Positions 35,739 to 49,479 of a stretch of 64,000 bases of DNA are shown in pieces; the stretch's first letter is position 1; every line of letters begins with the position of its first letter. The stretch spans positions 126,507,114-126,571,113 of the forward strand of contig NC_045441.1 in NCBI RefSeq assembly GCF_002776525.5, read 5' to 3'. The notes below the pieces were generated by a model. The model searched no databases. It was given only the letters and a program-made list of their open reading frames with translations, and was not told the DNA's origin. This stretch comes from Piliocolobus tephrosceles (taxonomy: Eukaryota; Chordata; Mammalia; Primates; Cercopithecidae). The position numbers were made by a program, and so were the translations under genes.

Positions 35739-36320
35739 TTGTAAAGCATTTTCATCTTGAACCTAAAATAATTACAGTACACAGTAACACTATTTCCCCC
35801 TTCTTAACATTTGAATGAAATAATATGTGTGTTGGAAACTGATGCAGCAATGCAAGAGATTTTTTTTTTAAAGAAGTTCTAGTACTCTGAAGGTCCTTCA
35901 TCCCTATAATGTTGAGAGAGTTTAGATTGTCTAACTGTGTTTAATTTTACTTTCCTGGCATTTGGACGAGAAAGCTATAATCTTGAGAGAGTAACAGAAA
36001 TGGAAGCACTAATAAAGTCCTTATTATCCCCACAGATGAGAGGAGGGTGCCACATAAAAGAGAACTGCTGCTGGCCTGTAGCTCTGGTGACTTTTACAGA
36101 GAAGCACAGAGAGAACTTCAGGCCTTGGCTTTACCCCTTCCTTCAACATCAGGCAGGCATTCTTCCTGCAATCAGGGTCCCTGAATCCACTGGATGTGTT
36201 TTAGCAGTGTCCTTCAAGGACTCTGAAAGGAACTGAGGGTCAACAAGTGTACTCATGTTTCACCCAGTGATATCTGTAAGCAGGTCTGATGTGGCCTGAG
36301 AGTAATGGATAGTTTCTGGG

Positions 36321-36626
36321 TTTTTTTTTTTTTTTTTTTTTTTTTTGAGACGGAGTCTTGCTTTGTCGCCCAGGCTGGAGTGCAGTGGCGAGATCTCGGC
36401 TCACTGCAAGCTCTGCCTCCTGGGTTCACCCCATTCTCCTGCCTCAGCCTCCAAGTAGCTGGGACTATAGGCACGTACCACCATGCCCAGCTAATTTTTT
36501 GTATTTTTAGTAGAGACGGGGTTTCACCATGTTAGCCAGGATGGTCTCGATCTCCTGACGTCATGATCCGCCTGCCTTGGCCTCCCAAAGTGCTGGGATC
36601 ACAGGCGTGAGCCACTGTGCCCGGCC
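36321..36626 (-). mobile_element. Alu (Y-type, minus strand)
   Basis: Starts with a run of about 26 T, then 'gagacggagtcttgctttgt', ending 'gccactgtgcccggcc'. Imperfect flanking duplications (gtttctggg / gttcctggt). Confidence 0.94.
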
Positions 36627-37019
36627 TGGTTCCTGGTTTTAACCAAACATTAAGACTGCTTGGAAAATGGTGTTTAAGGTCAGAAGTCAAGTACAGTTGA
36701 GTACGTACTAGAGCTCAAAAAGATTATAAGCTTATGAGTCATCCAGTCATCAGGATGCACATTACATTTCTTCTCAGTGCCTAGCAGCAAACTGACCACT
36801 CTGTAAGATAAAGGCCTTTTAAACCAAAAAGAAGAACAGCTAAACACCCCTCATTGGAACAAAAGTAAACTTGGGAAGGAGTTAATTTAGCAAAGGTCAT
36901 GTTCAGGGACATACCAGCAAAATGCACATATGGCAAAAGTGTACAATTAAAAAATAAACAAAATGTCAAGAGCATACCCTCACTTATTATTGTAAATACA
37001 GATTATTTGCATTATTTAT

Positions 37020-37180
37020 TTATTAATCTTTTTATTATACTTTAAGTTCTGGGATACATGTGCAGAATGTGCAGGTTTGTCACATAGGTATACATGTGCC
37101 ACGATGGTTTGCTGCACCCACCAACCCATCAACTACATTAGGTATTTCTCCTAATGCTATCCCTCCCCTAGACCCACCTC
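37020..37180 (-). mobile_element. L1 3' end (minus strand, short)
   Basis: 'ttattatactttaagttctg' then 'ggatacatgtgcagaatgtg' and 'caggtttgtcacataggtat' are the reverse complement of the L1P 3' UTR. It is truncated after about 160 bp. Confidence 0.9.
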
Positions 37181-38848
37181 TACGAGGTTATAATAAAACA
37201 CTAATTTTGAATCTTCCCCCATATAAGAATATGACAGATATTACTTGGAAGAATATAAAAATTAAGCATTTTATTTCAGAAAAGTAAAAATAAATCTTAA
37301 CTTTCACTATATCATGCTAAGGATCAAGCAACATCACGCCTTAGAAGAATTCTTATATAAATGGTTACTTCTGAAGCATGCTAAGACATAAAATATTAAT
37401 TTGAAATAGAATAGGCTTCAGTGTATCAGTAAGTCTTCAATTTTATTTATTAAAGATCAGATTGTTATTGTCCAGTTGATGAGAAGGGAAATGAAATCGA
37501 GTAAACCTTCATTCTTCATAGGAATTCATATAGTCTTAAGAAAAAAAAGAATATCTAGAAACTTAATACATGTATACTTACACATCCAAACGTAGTCCCC
37601 GATTGCTAAAGAAATAGAGTGATGTAGAGAATGATTTCCTAGAGAAGGTAAAAGAAATTTTCCAAAAAGGAAGATTTGCATTGGCAGAAAAGCTGGGGGT
37701 AGAGATTTCTATAGAGAACATGCAGCTTAGCAGAATGAAGAGAGACATAAGAAGCACTTCCATTTGATAACAGGGACCTCTGAAATAGTGTCAGGGAGGA
37801 GTGTGTCAGGAAAATCGTGAAAACGAGATGGCTGAGAGAACCCCATGCAGGACTCAGAGGGTAGTGTGAGGCCAAAGACTCTCCCTTCTCTCCCCTACCT
37901 CCCACCCCTGTAACATCAACAAAAATCACTCGGAGACTTCATTCAGACTATATCCTCACACAAGTCTGCCACCCTCTCCCCTAAAGAGAACTAGGAGTTT
38001 AAATATATAGCAGAAAGACAGCTGGGAAATCAGATGCTTGAAGAATGGCTTTGGGTAGACCATGCTTTCTGAGAATGGGAAAAAGCCCACAGGATAGTTA
38101 AGGAAGACAGGGTGACTAGAGAGGCACACGGTCAGAGAAACGAAGCCAACAGTTAACAGTTAACAGAAATAGCCATGGTTTAAATGACTTTCTTGCAGTC
38201 TTATAAAATACCCCTTTTTTTTTCTTCCTCAATGGCTGAAACAATTGCCTTCACTAGTGAGGGTGACAGGATGGAAATATCATCAGACAAGGAAAACTGA
38301 GTGGATTCTGGCAGATTTCAAATTCCCTTTTCAATAATCATTGGGACTTTGCATTGTCAGGAGAAAAGCTGGAACCTGCATTATTAAATAGCATTTTGTC
38401 CCCTTGCCAAAGAATGTGGAAGCTGCCTGCCTGCAGTATTTATACACTTGCAAAGTGGATTTTAGTGTTTTTCAAAAAGCGGGTCTGTGGCAAGGTATAG
38501 CAATAGAAACCCCACTTGTTATCCCAAACAAAAACAATCTACTGGAATTCATAAGCAGAAATCCCCACGGGAACTCCTTACACAGCAGGGCACAGGTATC
38601 TCCAAAATACTTTCCAAAAATGAAAGGTGGCGTTTTTCATTTTTCCTCCTGTGTTTTATTGCTCAGTGTTCTCTCCTGACTCAGAAGACCGTAAGAGTCA
38701 GGAGCAGAAGAGGCCTTAGAAAGCAGCCAAGCTCAGCCGGCTCCAGGGAGAAACCCAGGCCTGATGCAAGCAACTTCAAACCACGGCTTTTGCAATTGCC
38801 AACCCTACCACCCATGTTAAAGTGACAATTACTCAGAATGATACAAGT

Positions 38849-39236
38849 TGATACGGTTTGGATCTGTGTCCCCACCTAACCTCATGCTGAATTGTAATCC
38901 CCAGTCTTGGAGGTGGGGTCTGATGGGAGGTGATTGGATCATGGGTGTGGATCTCCCCCTCGGTGTTCTCATGATAGTGAGTGAGTTTTCACGAGATCTG
39001 GTTGTTTAAAAGTATGTGCACCTCCCCCTCTGTTTTCTCTTCCTCCTGCTCCAGCCATGTAGGATGTGCCTGCTTCCCCTTCGCCTTCCGCCATGATTGT
39101 AACTTTCCTGAGGCCTCCCCATCCATGCGTCGTGTATAGCCTGTGGAACCATGAGCCAACAAAACCTCTTTTCTTTATAAATTACCCAGTCTCAAGTAAT
39201 TCTTTATAGCAACGTGAGAATAGATGAACTAATACA
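38849..39236 (+). mobile_element. THE1/MST-type MaLR solo LTR with target duplication
   Basis: LTR of 388 bp starting 'tgatacggtttggatctgtg' and ending 'gatgaactaataca', with 'gaggcctccccatccatg' and 'ctttataaattacccagtct'. Perfect 5-bp duplications CAAGT at 38844-38848 and 39237-39241. No internal sequence. Confidence 0.93.
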
Positions 39237-39464
39237 CAAGTCATTCTGTGTCCATTGGGCTGTACCCTGCAGGAAATGTGTATTTCAAGTAATCCTAGAG
39301 AAAAATAGGCTTTAATCATCCCAAAAGCCAACGCAAAGGAGACATATGAGATCTATTTATAAAAAAATCTATATGCCCATTTTGGCTCTCTGACATTGAT
39401 GGTTACTCTGACTCTCTCTTGCACATTTTCTCTCTTCCTGTCTCTTTCTTTCGTTAATGTCTGT

Positions 39465-39665
39465 AAGCAAACTGTGTGCTAGGTCTTTGCCTATATTATC
39501 TAATTTAATCCTCACAATAAGCCTATTAGACATGTACTCTTATTATTATCATCCTTGTTTTCAGGATGAAGAAATTGAGGTTTAATGACATTAAGTAATT
39601 TGCTCAAGACCACATGGCTAATATGTAATAAAACCAGCATGTAGACCCAGAATGTGAAATATTTA
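39465..39665 (-). repeat. MIR (minus strand)
   Basis: 'atttaatcctcacaataagc', then 'aggatgaagaaattgaggtt' and 'ctcaagaccacatggctaat' are a MIR read backwards. Confidence 0.8.
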
Positions 39666-40790
39666 TGAGATATGAGAAAGCCCGTCTCTTTAGCAGGGTA
39701 CTATATTGCCGGCTTATCTGGTTGTATAGACTGGCATACCATACTACGGGGTCATTAGGTAGTAATACCAGGTCCTTCCTTCCCAGTATTTCCCTGGTCA
39801 GGCCAAAGGGATGTAGTTTTAGTAGTCTCCATATCCCATACTTTTCTGGCTCTGATGAGGAAAGTTGTAGAAAATCAAGTTGCTCTGCTAGGTAAAGGAG
39901 AGGCTTCAGCAATGAACTTCTCATAAGTATTATGTGAAACTGTGCTTGCTCGTGAATGGATGTTACAGGATGCTAAGAAAGTCACATCCTAAGATTTAGG
40001 GCACCCAAAATGAACCCAGAATTTGAGGATTGACATAACGGGTCTGGCAAAACAAGGAAACATTTAGTTGACTTAATTAGCTTGTAAGATGGCTGGACTG
40101 GTGAATATTTTAACAGCTTTATCCAGGACAGTCCAGGCCTAAGCAGCTATAATTGACAGGCTGGGCACACAAAAATGCAAACAAAAAATGCATTCAAAGT
40201 ACTACAGCATACAGGTTAAAGTAACATATCTAAGACTAACCTTCTAGGAACCAACTGAAAAAGTGACAACACATTCTAATATTTTGCAACTGGTAATGAT
40301 GATAAGATATGTTTAAGGTAAGTCCATAATTCAGGGAAACCAGTCACCAGCCAGTTCTTTGCAAGAGGAGGTCACCAAAATGATAAAACAAGTTCTAGGT
40401 AGAGGAAAAGACTTTCGAATAAATATTAGGATTTCCAGTCAAATTAAAAACAAATATAGTAACAATTATCCTCACATGAGAATTATATTACAATAACTTT
40501 CAGTGTACCAACTCAGCCCCTTGGTCTCACTGGGTGTTAATATAACCCAGATCATATAATTTCATGCAGTAGAAATCATAAACACAGTAACTTTTAGCAA
40601 TAGGCACAATTCAATTTTCTGTTTCTGCTATCATAGAATATTACACAAAGACCAGAGTCAGAGATTTCTCAATTCCTAAATACTGTATTGACTTATCTGT
40701 GGAAGTGAAACCTATGATAGCTTCATTTGTTGCCAGACACATCACCTTGGTTGATGGCCCCTTCTCATCCTTCCACTTAAAAGTAAACTA

Positions 40791-41089
40791 GGGGCCGGGC
40801 ATGGTGGCTCACGCCTGTCATGCCAGAACTTTGGGAGGCTGAGGCGGGTGGATCACATGAGGTCAGGAGTTCGAGACCAGCCTGTCCAACATGGTGAAAC
40901 CTCATCTCTAGTAAAAATAGAAAAATTAGCCAGGCATGGTAGCACACGCCTGGAATTCCAGCTGCTCGGTAGGCTGAGGCAGGAGAATCACATGAACCTG
41001 AGAGGCAAAGGTAGAAGTGAGCTGAGATCACGCCACTGCACTCCAGCTTGGGTGGCACAGTGAAACTCCATCTCAAAAGACAGACAAAC
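40791..41089 (+). mobile_element. Alu (S-type) with target duplication
   Basis: Full-length diverged Alu; duplications aaagtaaacta at 40780-40790 and 41090-41100. Confidence 0.94.
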
Positions 41090-41254
41090 AAAGTAAACTA
41101 TGACTAGGATATCAACTTTCTTCCTTTTCTAACTCCTTTTTTTCCCTGTTATTTTTTATTTTACAATGTGTTAATATTTTAACTTAAATATTCTATAACC
41201 CCAAAAGCAATCCAACGCAATGTTGTAGGTACATTTTAATAAAGAGTATTCCCT

Positions 41255-41564
41255 TGGCTGGGCATGGTGGCTCACGCCTGTAATCCCAGCACTTTAGGAG
41301 GCCAAGGCAGGCGGACTGTCTGAAGTCAGGAGTTGGAGACCAGGCTGACCAACATGGTGAAACCACTAAAAAGACAAAAAATTACCTGGGCATGGTGGTG
41401 CATGCCTGTAATCCCAGCTACTCAGACGGCTGAGACAGAAGAATGGCTTGAACTTGGGAGACGGAGGCTGCAGTGAGCCGAGATTGTGCCACTGCACTCC
41501 AGCCTGGGTGACAGAGGGAGACTTTGTCTCAAAACAAAACAAAACAAAAACAAACAAACAAACA
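41255..41564 (+). mobile_element. Alu (S-type) with target duplication
   Basis: Alu with a CAAAA/CAAA tail and an internal deletion near 'gaaaccactaaaaagac'. Duplications aaagagtattccct at 41241-41254 and 41565-41578. Confidence 0.94.
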
Positions 41565-41931
41565 AAAGAGTATTCCCTCATCTCCTCCTGCCACTTACAA
41601 TCAACCTTCAAAAGACAACTAGATAATTATCACAAACAAAGCATTCCAAAAAAAATCAAAACAATCAAAAGGATTATATGGTTACAATCAATAATGAGAT
41701 GTAGTAAAGGGAAATGACAGATAACAGTAAGGTCAGGACACATAGAAAGCAATATAACCAGATTTTGGAAAGCCCAGAGGGCGGGGTTGTTTTGTTTTCT
41801 TAATCAGCAGTGAATTATCTATTTTCCTAGGATTTGTGAAAGCAGGCTAAGAAAAAATATGCTATCATTTTTATTTTTTTCCTTTCAAAACACAGTCTAT
41901 AGGGAACACCCAGTGAGACTACCACAAAAGG

Positions 41932-42017
41932 CCATCTTTTCAGCACATAGTAACTGAATCTCTTTGGAAAAAGACCATCTTTTCAGCACATAGTAACTGA
42001 ATCTCTTTGGAAAAAGA
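41932..42017 (+). repeat. Perfect 43-bp tandem duplication
   Basis: Two identical 43-bp units (41932-41974 and 41975-42017) starting ccatcttttcagcacatag. A trailing 'cca' begins a third unit. No mismatch between the copies. Confidence 0.97.
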
Positions 42018-42810
42018 CCAGGAGTGACCTATCTTCTACAAGAGGGAACAATATTAATGAGGCTGCATTAGGATTCAAAGATCTGTAATGAAAGTTTCTG
42101 TTTGCCAACACCACATACTGCAGCAAATTTAACAGTAAGATTTGTATAGAGAGAATCAGTTCTGTGCCAGGGCACAGCACAGAATAAGGCAATGTCTCTA
42201 TTCATTGAGTTTATAGTCAAATAAGAAAAGCAACATTACCCATGAGGAAAGAAAATTGGAACACACTCAAAAAAAAAAAAAAAAAAAAAGTAGGCAATAA
42301 GGAAGGAGAAATAATGGGCATTTAAGTTGTCAGGAAAATTCATCTTTGTTTATCCTTAGTATCTATGGAGGTGGTTCCAAGACACGGAAATTAATGAGCA
42401 TTGAGGTGAGACCCGAATGAAGGACAATGAAGGTGCCTGCCAGAGAGATGGTAGGAGGTGATCAAAACCTTATGGCTGAATAAAGACAAGAAAGGCGAGG
42501 TCTAGAGAGGGTTCCGCAAGCAGAGTAGAAGTAATTCTCTAAAGCTCTAAAGCAACATGAGCTAAACCAGGAAGAGAAAGAGCCTAAAAAATGAGCACTA
42601 AAAAGTTCAAATCTAATTAGAAAGTCAAGGGGGATTCTATAGGAAAAATCTGATATGTGGCAAAAAATGGACACTTCAGCAACTTTACATTAATGATAGC
42701 CCAAAGTCATTGTAAAGTGACATACTGTGATGGTCAATATAGTAAGTTCTTCCTAGCAATGCAATTAAAGATCTGCACATATTTCCATCTATAACATCAG
42801 TCATGTTTAC

Positions 42811-43099
42811 TTTTTTTTAGACGCAGTCTTGCTCTGTAGCCCAGGCTAGAGTACAGTGGCACGATCTTGGCTCTCTCCAACCTCTGCCTCCTGGGTTCAA
42901 ACACTTCTCTTCCCTCCGCCTTCCAAGCAGCTGAGATTACAGGCATGTGCCACCATGTCGGACTTATTTTTGTATTTTTAGCAGAGGCGGGGTTTCACCA
43001 TGTTGGCCAGGCTGGTCTCAAACTCCTGACCTCAGGTGATCCGCCTGCCTCGGCCTCCCAAAGTGCTAGGATTACAGGTGTGAGCCATGGCACCCAGCC
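42811..43099 (-). mobile_element. Alu (S-type, minus strand)
   Basis: Reverse Alu from an eight-T run to 'gagccatggcacccagcc', diverged ('gtctctccaacctctgcc'). Confidence 0.92.
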
Positions 43100-43481
43100 A
43101 GTATCTAACTTTCTTAATCTTCTTTACTCATATTCATCATAGTCATAATAATTATCTTCCTACTTGTGATAATCTCTTTAAGGGAACAGCTACCTTTTGA
43201 GAATTCTACCTTTTAAAAAAAGTGAGTGTTATTGACAGGAGATTGGATCCCTATTTTCTTGATTATGAAATATGGGGCTATAAGAGGTGCATCCAAAATA
43301 TATCTTCGAATTGTTTTTCTGTGTCAAGGGTTTTTCTTATTTATATGAATAAAAAATTCCCATCTTTAATAATCACTTTCTACCCAATAAAAAGGCCTCA
43401 TACAATTATGCGGTCTTTACTTAACAAACAAAATCATTATTTCCTATTACATGAGCTCAAATTTCAGCAACGCTTTGACAG

Positions 43482-43650
43482 GCAGTACAGAGAAATGGTT
43501 GGGAAAGGATCTGGATCCAGATCACCTGAGTTCACATCCTACTTCTACCTTTTACTCAATAGGCATGTGGCCTTGGACAAATCATATAATCAGTTTGTAC
43601 CCTAGTTTTCTCCTCTATAAAATGAGAATAATAGTAGTATATAAGAGATA
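43482..43650 (+). repeat. MIR
   Basis: 'cctgagttcacatcctactt' and 'catgtggccttggacaaatc' with 'ctctataaaatgagaataat' match MIR. Confidence 0.8.
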
Positions 43651-43779
43651 TTCCAGTAACTCATGTATTATACAAAGTCTTCCAGAGATTATAAAAAGAG
43701 AAAATCCTTCCTAATTCATTTTAAGCTACAAATATCATATACATACTACATAATAGAAAGCAAAATTAAAGACTAATCA

Positions 43780-46150
43780 TACTTATGAACATGGATATAA
43801 ATATCTAAACAAAATATTAGCAAATCAAATCTAGCAATGTATAAAGGCAGTAAATACTATAACCAATTTGAGTTCTTCTCATAAATATGATATTGGTTTC
43901 TATTTAAAATTCAAGTAGTAAAATGCACCATATTAACAGACCAAAGGGGAAAAAAGTCATCTCTAAAGATGAAGAAAAGAGTATTCAATAAAATTCAACA
44001 CCTGTTGAATTTAACAAATTAGAGTGAAGGAAAATATCCTTATAAGAAATATCCACAAAACAAGTACTGCCACCTGCATCATGACCACTTGGCAGTGAAC
44101 TTCTTACTTAATTGTGACTTCTGGATGCATCCACTTTGAATTCAGGAAAAAGTTAATGATGCTATCTCTATTACTAGTCAACACTGCACTGAAGGTTTTA
44201 ACCAGTGCACAAAGTACCAGAAATATGTATACAAAGCATAATGATTGGAAAGGACAAAACAAAATTCTTTGTAGATGAGATTGCCTATATAGAATTCTCT
44301 TCCCACAAAAAGACCCTTGAGATAAAATTTATGAATTTAAAACTTTTAGCAGGAATATTGATAAAGAAACAAGATTTTAAAATTCAACTGCATTTCAATA
44401 TGCCAGCAAAGACCACTTAGAAAATATAATTTTAAAAATACAACATACAAATTGTCACTAAAATTATAAAGTACCTAGGAATATATTTAACACAAAAATG
44501 ACTAAACCATTCATGAAGGAAATTATAAAACTTTATTCGTAGCCATTTTAAAGAGCCAATTAAATGTAAAGAGATGTAGCTTGGAATAAATAGAAAGATG
44601 CACTATCATAAAAATATCAATTTTCTTTATACTAATTTATAGATTCATGCAATTTTCATAAAAATTTCAACACAAAACTTGATAAACTAATTTTATAATT
44701 CATATGAAACAGGAAAAAATTATAAACCAAGTCACTCCTGAAGAACAAATTACAGGACATATCCTCCAACAGATACCGGAACTCATACCAAAGTTATAAC
44801 AACTAAAACAATAGTACAGGGATAGATATATTCATCAATATAACAGAAAATAGAACCTGGAGACTCACATTTACAGGGAGACAACAGGCTTTGCAAGTTA
44901 GTGCAGAAAATAAATGATAATGAAATAGCTGGTTATGTATATGAACACAATCAAAATAAAATTTGACCTTTTTACCTCTTACCAAACCACAAAAATCAAT
45001 TCTAAGTTATTAAATATGAAAGAAAGCACTCTAAACATTTTATAAGACAATATCTTTATGATTATGCTTTGAAAGATTTCTTTTAAAAATACCAAAGGCA
45101 TAAACCATAGAAAAACAATAATTTTACTATAGTAAAATAAAGAATATCCATCAATTCATCAGATGACATCAAAAAGAGCTCAAACAGATAAACCACAAAC
45201 TGGACAAAATTGGCAACACATATAGGCAACAAAACAATTTTTACCTAGAATACATAAAAAAGTTCATAAATCATTAAGAACACAACCAACCATGTGGGGA
45301 AGAGTGAGTAAAAGAAATAAAAAGACCTTTCATAGAAGAGTAAACACAAATGGCCTATATGAAAAGATGCTTGATCTCATATGTAATCATTGATTACAAA
45401 TTAGATGCCATTTCATACTTTCACAAGACTAGCAAACATTTTTAAATTAGTTAATTTCAAGTGTGGATTAGGATATAGATCAATGGGAACTCTTACCCAC
45501 CCAAGTTGGGAGTGTATTTTAAAATGATCACTTTGCAAAACAATTTGTTATAATGCTATAAGTTAAATATGTGTATAATCTACCACTTAACTTAAGCTAT
45601 TCCCAGGCTTAAGCACATGTATAACAGAAAGAGTTACAAAAAAGAGAATGTTCATAGTGATATTGTTTGCAATAGCAAAACAAAAACAAAACCCCAAGAA
45701 ACCTGTTATTTATGTAAATATTCATTAGCAGATTGGATATATAAATTGTTATATACTCATACAATAGAGTAGTATACAACATGAACTATTGATGAAACGC
45801 ATATGGCACTCATCCATAAGGATGAATCACAAAAAATATTCTTTCGAATAAAAGAAACAAATCACAACATGAGTTAATTTGTACAAATTCAAAATATGTA
45901 AAACTATATATACACACACATATACACACATATGGGAATACATATATGAGTTATATATCCACATATACATTCATATGTAAGATACGCATATATGTAGCAA
46001 AACAATAAGAAGAAACAAGGACATGATTAACAAAAAGGCAGAATAGTAGTTATTTCTGAAGGAGAAGGAAGGGGACATAATTAGGAAAGCAAATGACACG
46101 AAGGTCCCAAATTCCTACAAATGTTTTACTTCTTAGTCTGAGGGCCAAGT
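43780..46150 (+). mobile_element. Old L1 (L1M-type), decayed ORF2 3' part and tail
   Basis: AT-rich plus-strand segment with recognisable decayed L1 ORF2 phrases such as 'acctaggaatatatttaaca', 'actggacaaaattggcaaca' and 'gcaaaacaatttgttataat', ending in an AT/CA repeat. Frames are fully broken. Boundaries are approximate. Confidence 0.75.
45905..45990. repeat. AT/CA-rich simple tract inside old L1
   Basis: Runs such as 'tatatatacacacacatata' and repeated 'catatatg'-like units. Confidence 0.7.
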
Positions 46151-46318
46151 ACACAGTAGTTCCTTTTGCTTATTATTTAAACTGAGCAGATAATATTTTA
46201 TATATTTTATGAATAGTATCTATTTCAGTAATATACATGAAAGAAAAGTGAATGATGAGGTATAGTCATTGATGCCTCAAAGAGTTTGGGCCACGCCACA
46301 GTGTGTTTCATTGCATAA

Positions 46319-46675
46319 CTATATTAATCCATTATCATGCTGCTATTAAAGACATACTTGAGACTGCATAATTTATAAAGGAAAGAGGTAATATGGACTC
46401 ACAGTTCCACATGGCTGGGGAGGCCTCACAATCATGGCGGAAAATGAAGGAAGAACAAAGGGACGTCTTACATGGCAGCAGGCAAGAGAGAGCTTGTGCG
46501 GGGGACCTCCCATTTACAAAACCATCAGATCTCATGAGCCTTATTCACTATCACAAAAACAGTATGGGGGAAACTGCCCCACGATTCAATTATCTCCACC
46601 TGGCCCCATCCTTGACACATGGGGATTACTACAATTCAAGATGAAATTTGGGTGGGGACACAGCCAAACTATACC
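46319..46675 (-). mobile_element. THE1/MST-type MaLR solo LTR (minus strand)
   Basis: 'tcacagttccacatggctgg', 'ggaggcctcacaatcatggc', 'ttacatggcagcaggcaaga' and 'ggtggggacacagccaaact' are a THE1-type LTR read backwards. The open frames here come from the LTR and are not genes. No clear target duplication. Confidence 0.9.
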
Positions 46676-47584
46676 AGTGACCTACTGCCAAGGACAGCCG
46701 ACTCCAAGCCTGACAGTGGATTCGTTCTTAAACACTTTACACTGGCGATTGTGGTTGTGACAATTTTATTTCCAGATAGCCATTACTGCAATTCATCTTC
46801 ACTATGTTACTGTTGCAACAAAAAAAAGCTGCCCTAGAATGTGACAGCCATAGTTGACAACCGGTCTAGGAGGTAGGACAGGAGAAGGATGCCTGCCTCA
46901 GACGTTCCAGTGGGGCATGCAGCAGATTGTTGGCACTTTCTTTTGAAAGGCAACTAATGCCTTTTATTTTGTAAATGAACAGACATTAGTTGGAAGACGA
47001 CCTGCCCTGAGTGTGCTGGCACAGGTAGCAGCAGTAAGGGCAGCATTCCAAGGAGTCTGTAAAATAAGCAGGCTAAGGTGACAGAACAGAAGATGAGTTA
47101 TCAGAGCCAGGGAAGCAGCCTGGGCCCAGGAGATGGCTCCAGGAGCAATTTAAATGATGAAGTGATAGGCATTCAATACAGGGGAAACGCAGAGGACAGG
47201 GCAATCAATCACTGCCAAGCTTATCTTCTGACAAGGAGTGGGGCTCCAACTTCCAGATGTAGCATTAAAACGTAATGTTCCCACTGGGGTTTAGCATGGC
47301 AGGTTTCCCTGAAACTTCAGTTTCACTCAGTTAACTAATTATGAGAAAATGTGACATTGGTATTTACTTTTTCTACAGGGACAAATCATTCCCAGCAGGA
47401 GGGACAAGTTGTTATTTTTGTTCTGCTTTGTTTTGTCATTAAAAAGAAATTAACTTGCACAGTAGTAAATATACTCTTGTTGGAGGGGCGGGGGGAAGAA
47501 TTATCTCCATAGTTCTCTCCATTCAATCATGTCTTTGGTTTTCCAGGGACGTGGCGGATAAAAGAGAGTTAAGAGTTTGGTTGT

Positions 47585-47790
47585 TAGAATTGGGTCTGAA
47601 AATTAACTCTCTCACCTACTAGCTATGTGACCTTAAGCAAGTTATTTAAGCACCCTGAGCCTGCTTTTGCAGCTGTGAAACTGGGGGTGATGCATCGACT
47701 ACAGAGTGTTATTTGTGAAAGATGAAAGGACATAAGGCGGTTGGAGCACGCGAGCATAGTGCTTCTGCATAATAAGCACTCAATACAATT
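47585..47790 (+). repeat. MIR
   Basis: 'cacctactagctatgtgacc' and 'ttaagcaagttatttaagca' then 'cctgagcctgcttttgca' match MIR, with the tail 'cataataagcactcaatac'. Confidence 0.85.
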
Positions 47791-49479
47791 TAGCCTTTAT
47801 TCTTAGTGACCCTGATGTGCTATTATATAAATATAGAAACAGTTTATGTGTCATTTAGACCTTGTGTTGCCAATTCTATATGACCACACATCTAATCATC
47901 AACTGAGCCTTTACTCTGGCACTATAAGCTACATGGTGTATTAAACATTTTACTCCTCCTCCCCCCTATGTAATAAAAGGTTTCCAGAGAAAATTTAATG
48001 AAAATGAAAAAAATGGTTATGCTCTCCCATCCTCTTTTAACTTTTCAAGGGCGGGATGTAATCCCGAGCAAACATCACAGATAAACCTGTGCTTCCTCTT
48101 CTACTGCCTGAATGCTAGAGAATAATACTATGTTTGGGGTGCTTTTAACAAATCAGAAAGTGATTTAACAAATGATTTCTCAACTGACCTTGATACAATC
48201 CCATGAGGTACACAGTTTCTGATTAGCCCCATCTTACAGACAAGGAAAACAAAACAAGATAAGGTCAATGACAAAGCCACTGCATTCAAGCTCTCTATGC
48301 AAGAGGACCATGGGAATGAAAAACACCAGGGTTACTGGACATGGCAAAATTAGATTTTTCCAAGAATATGTTCTTGTCTTAGAGCCGAAGTGACTAGTTA
48401 CTACAGAGGGAGGACTAGTTGAGGAAAGCAAACAAAATAGAAAATCAAGAGACATAGGTTTTATATTCCAATTTCACAATCCATTTGCCCAACATGCCTT
48501 AAATTTTCTACCAATAAATTTGAGAAAGAAAAATTGCTACTTCTCACCTCTTTTACAAGTATATTGCAAGGCCATTATTGTGTACAAATAATATGTAAGA
48601 TTGATGCTATGACATTCAAGAGGTTTTATACTAGCCATAGTACATATGAGCTCTTAAAAATGTATAAACAGAAGGAAACATATTTTGAGTGGTAGATAGA
48701 AAATTCTGGCAATAAAGAAAAAAGATTTTTTTCAAGAATATATGGGCTAGAAAATGATGAACAATTACATAAGATTAGGTAAATCATCACTATAATTTTG
48801 CATTATGTACTTGAACTATTTTTGGAAATCACAGAAACAAACTAAGAGGTATGAACATGTAATAATTTTTTGAAGCCATGAAATTATAATGGCCCTGTAA
48901 TATCAATAATGTTTCTTCAACTAATCACTTATAAGGTTCTTAAAATAATCAATTCTGAAGTGCTCTTAATCTTCCAAGCAAGTCTTTCTGGCAGGAGTCA
49001 CCTTTTAGGACTTCAAAGGACCCTGACATATGCCCCCTATTATTTCATAACCACCTAAGAAGTCTTAGTGGATTATCAAATTATAATTCACAAGTTTCCC
49101 TCAGCCACCATTTTTGTCTGAATGGGGAATAAATTCTTATAGACAGGAAGGCAAAGACAACCAAAAGTCACTAAAGGGAATCCTAGTTCAAAATAAAAAC
49201 CAAACACAAGCTTCTAGTTTATAATGGGAACATGGAAGCCCAAGGGCCTACATAAATGTGCAAACACCTAGTAATACCAGCAGCAGTCAGCAAAAAAGCA
49301 CACAATAGCAGGTTGCCAATAGGTGATCAACTGCCTAATTCTGACTTAATGGGCCTGAACATAATTTTCCCTATGATTCTTCAGAGAGAATAATACAACT
49401 TCGTTCCAGTATTCAGTCAGATTTCACAATGCAGCAGTAGAAGAGGCCAGCCTAAAACTCCTTCTCCCTTTTCTTCATT

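Noticed and set aside
46393..46760. Overlapping open frames on the plus strand
   Set aside because: These lie within a reverse-oriented THE1-type LTR, which is non-coding.
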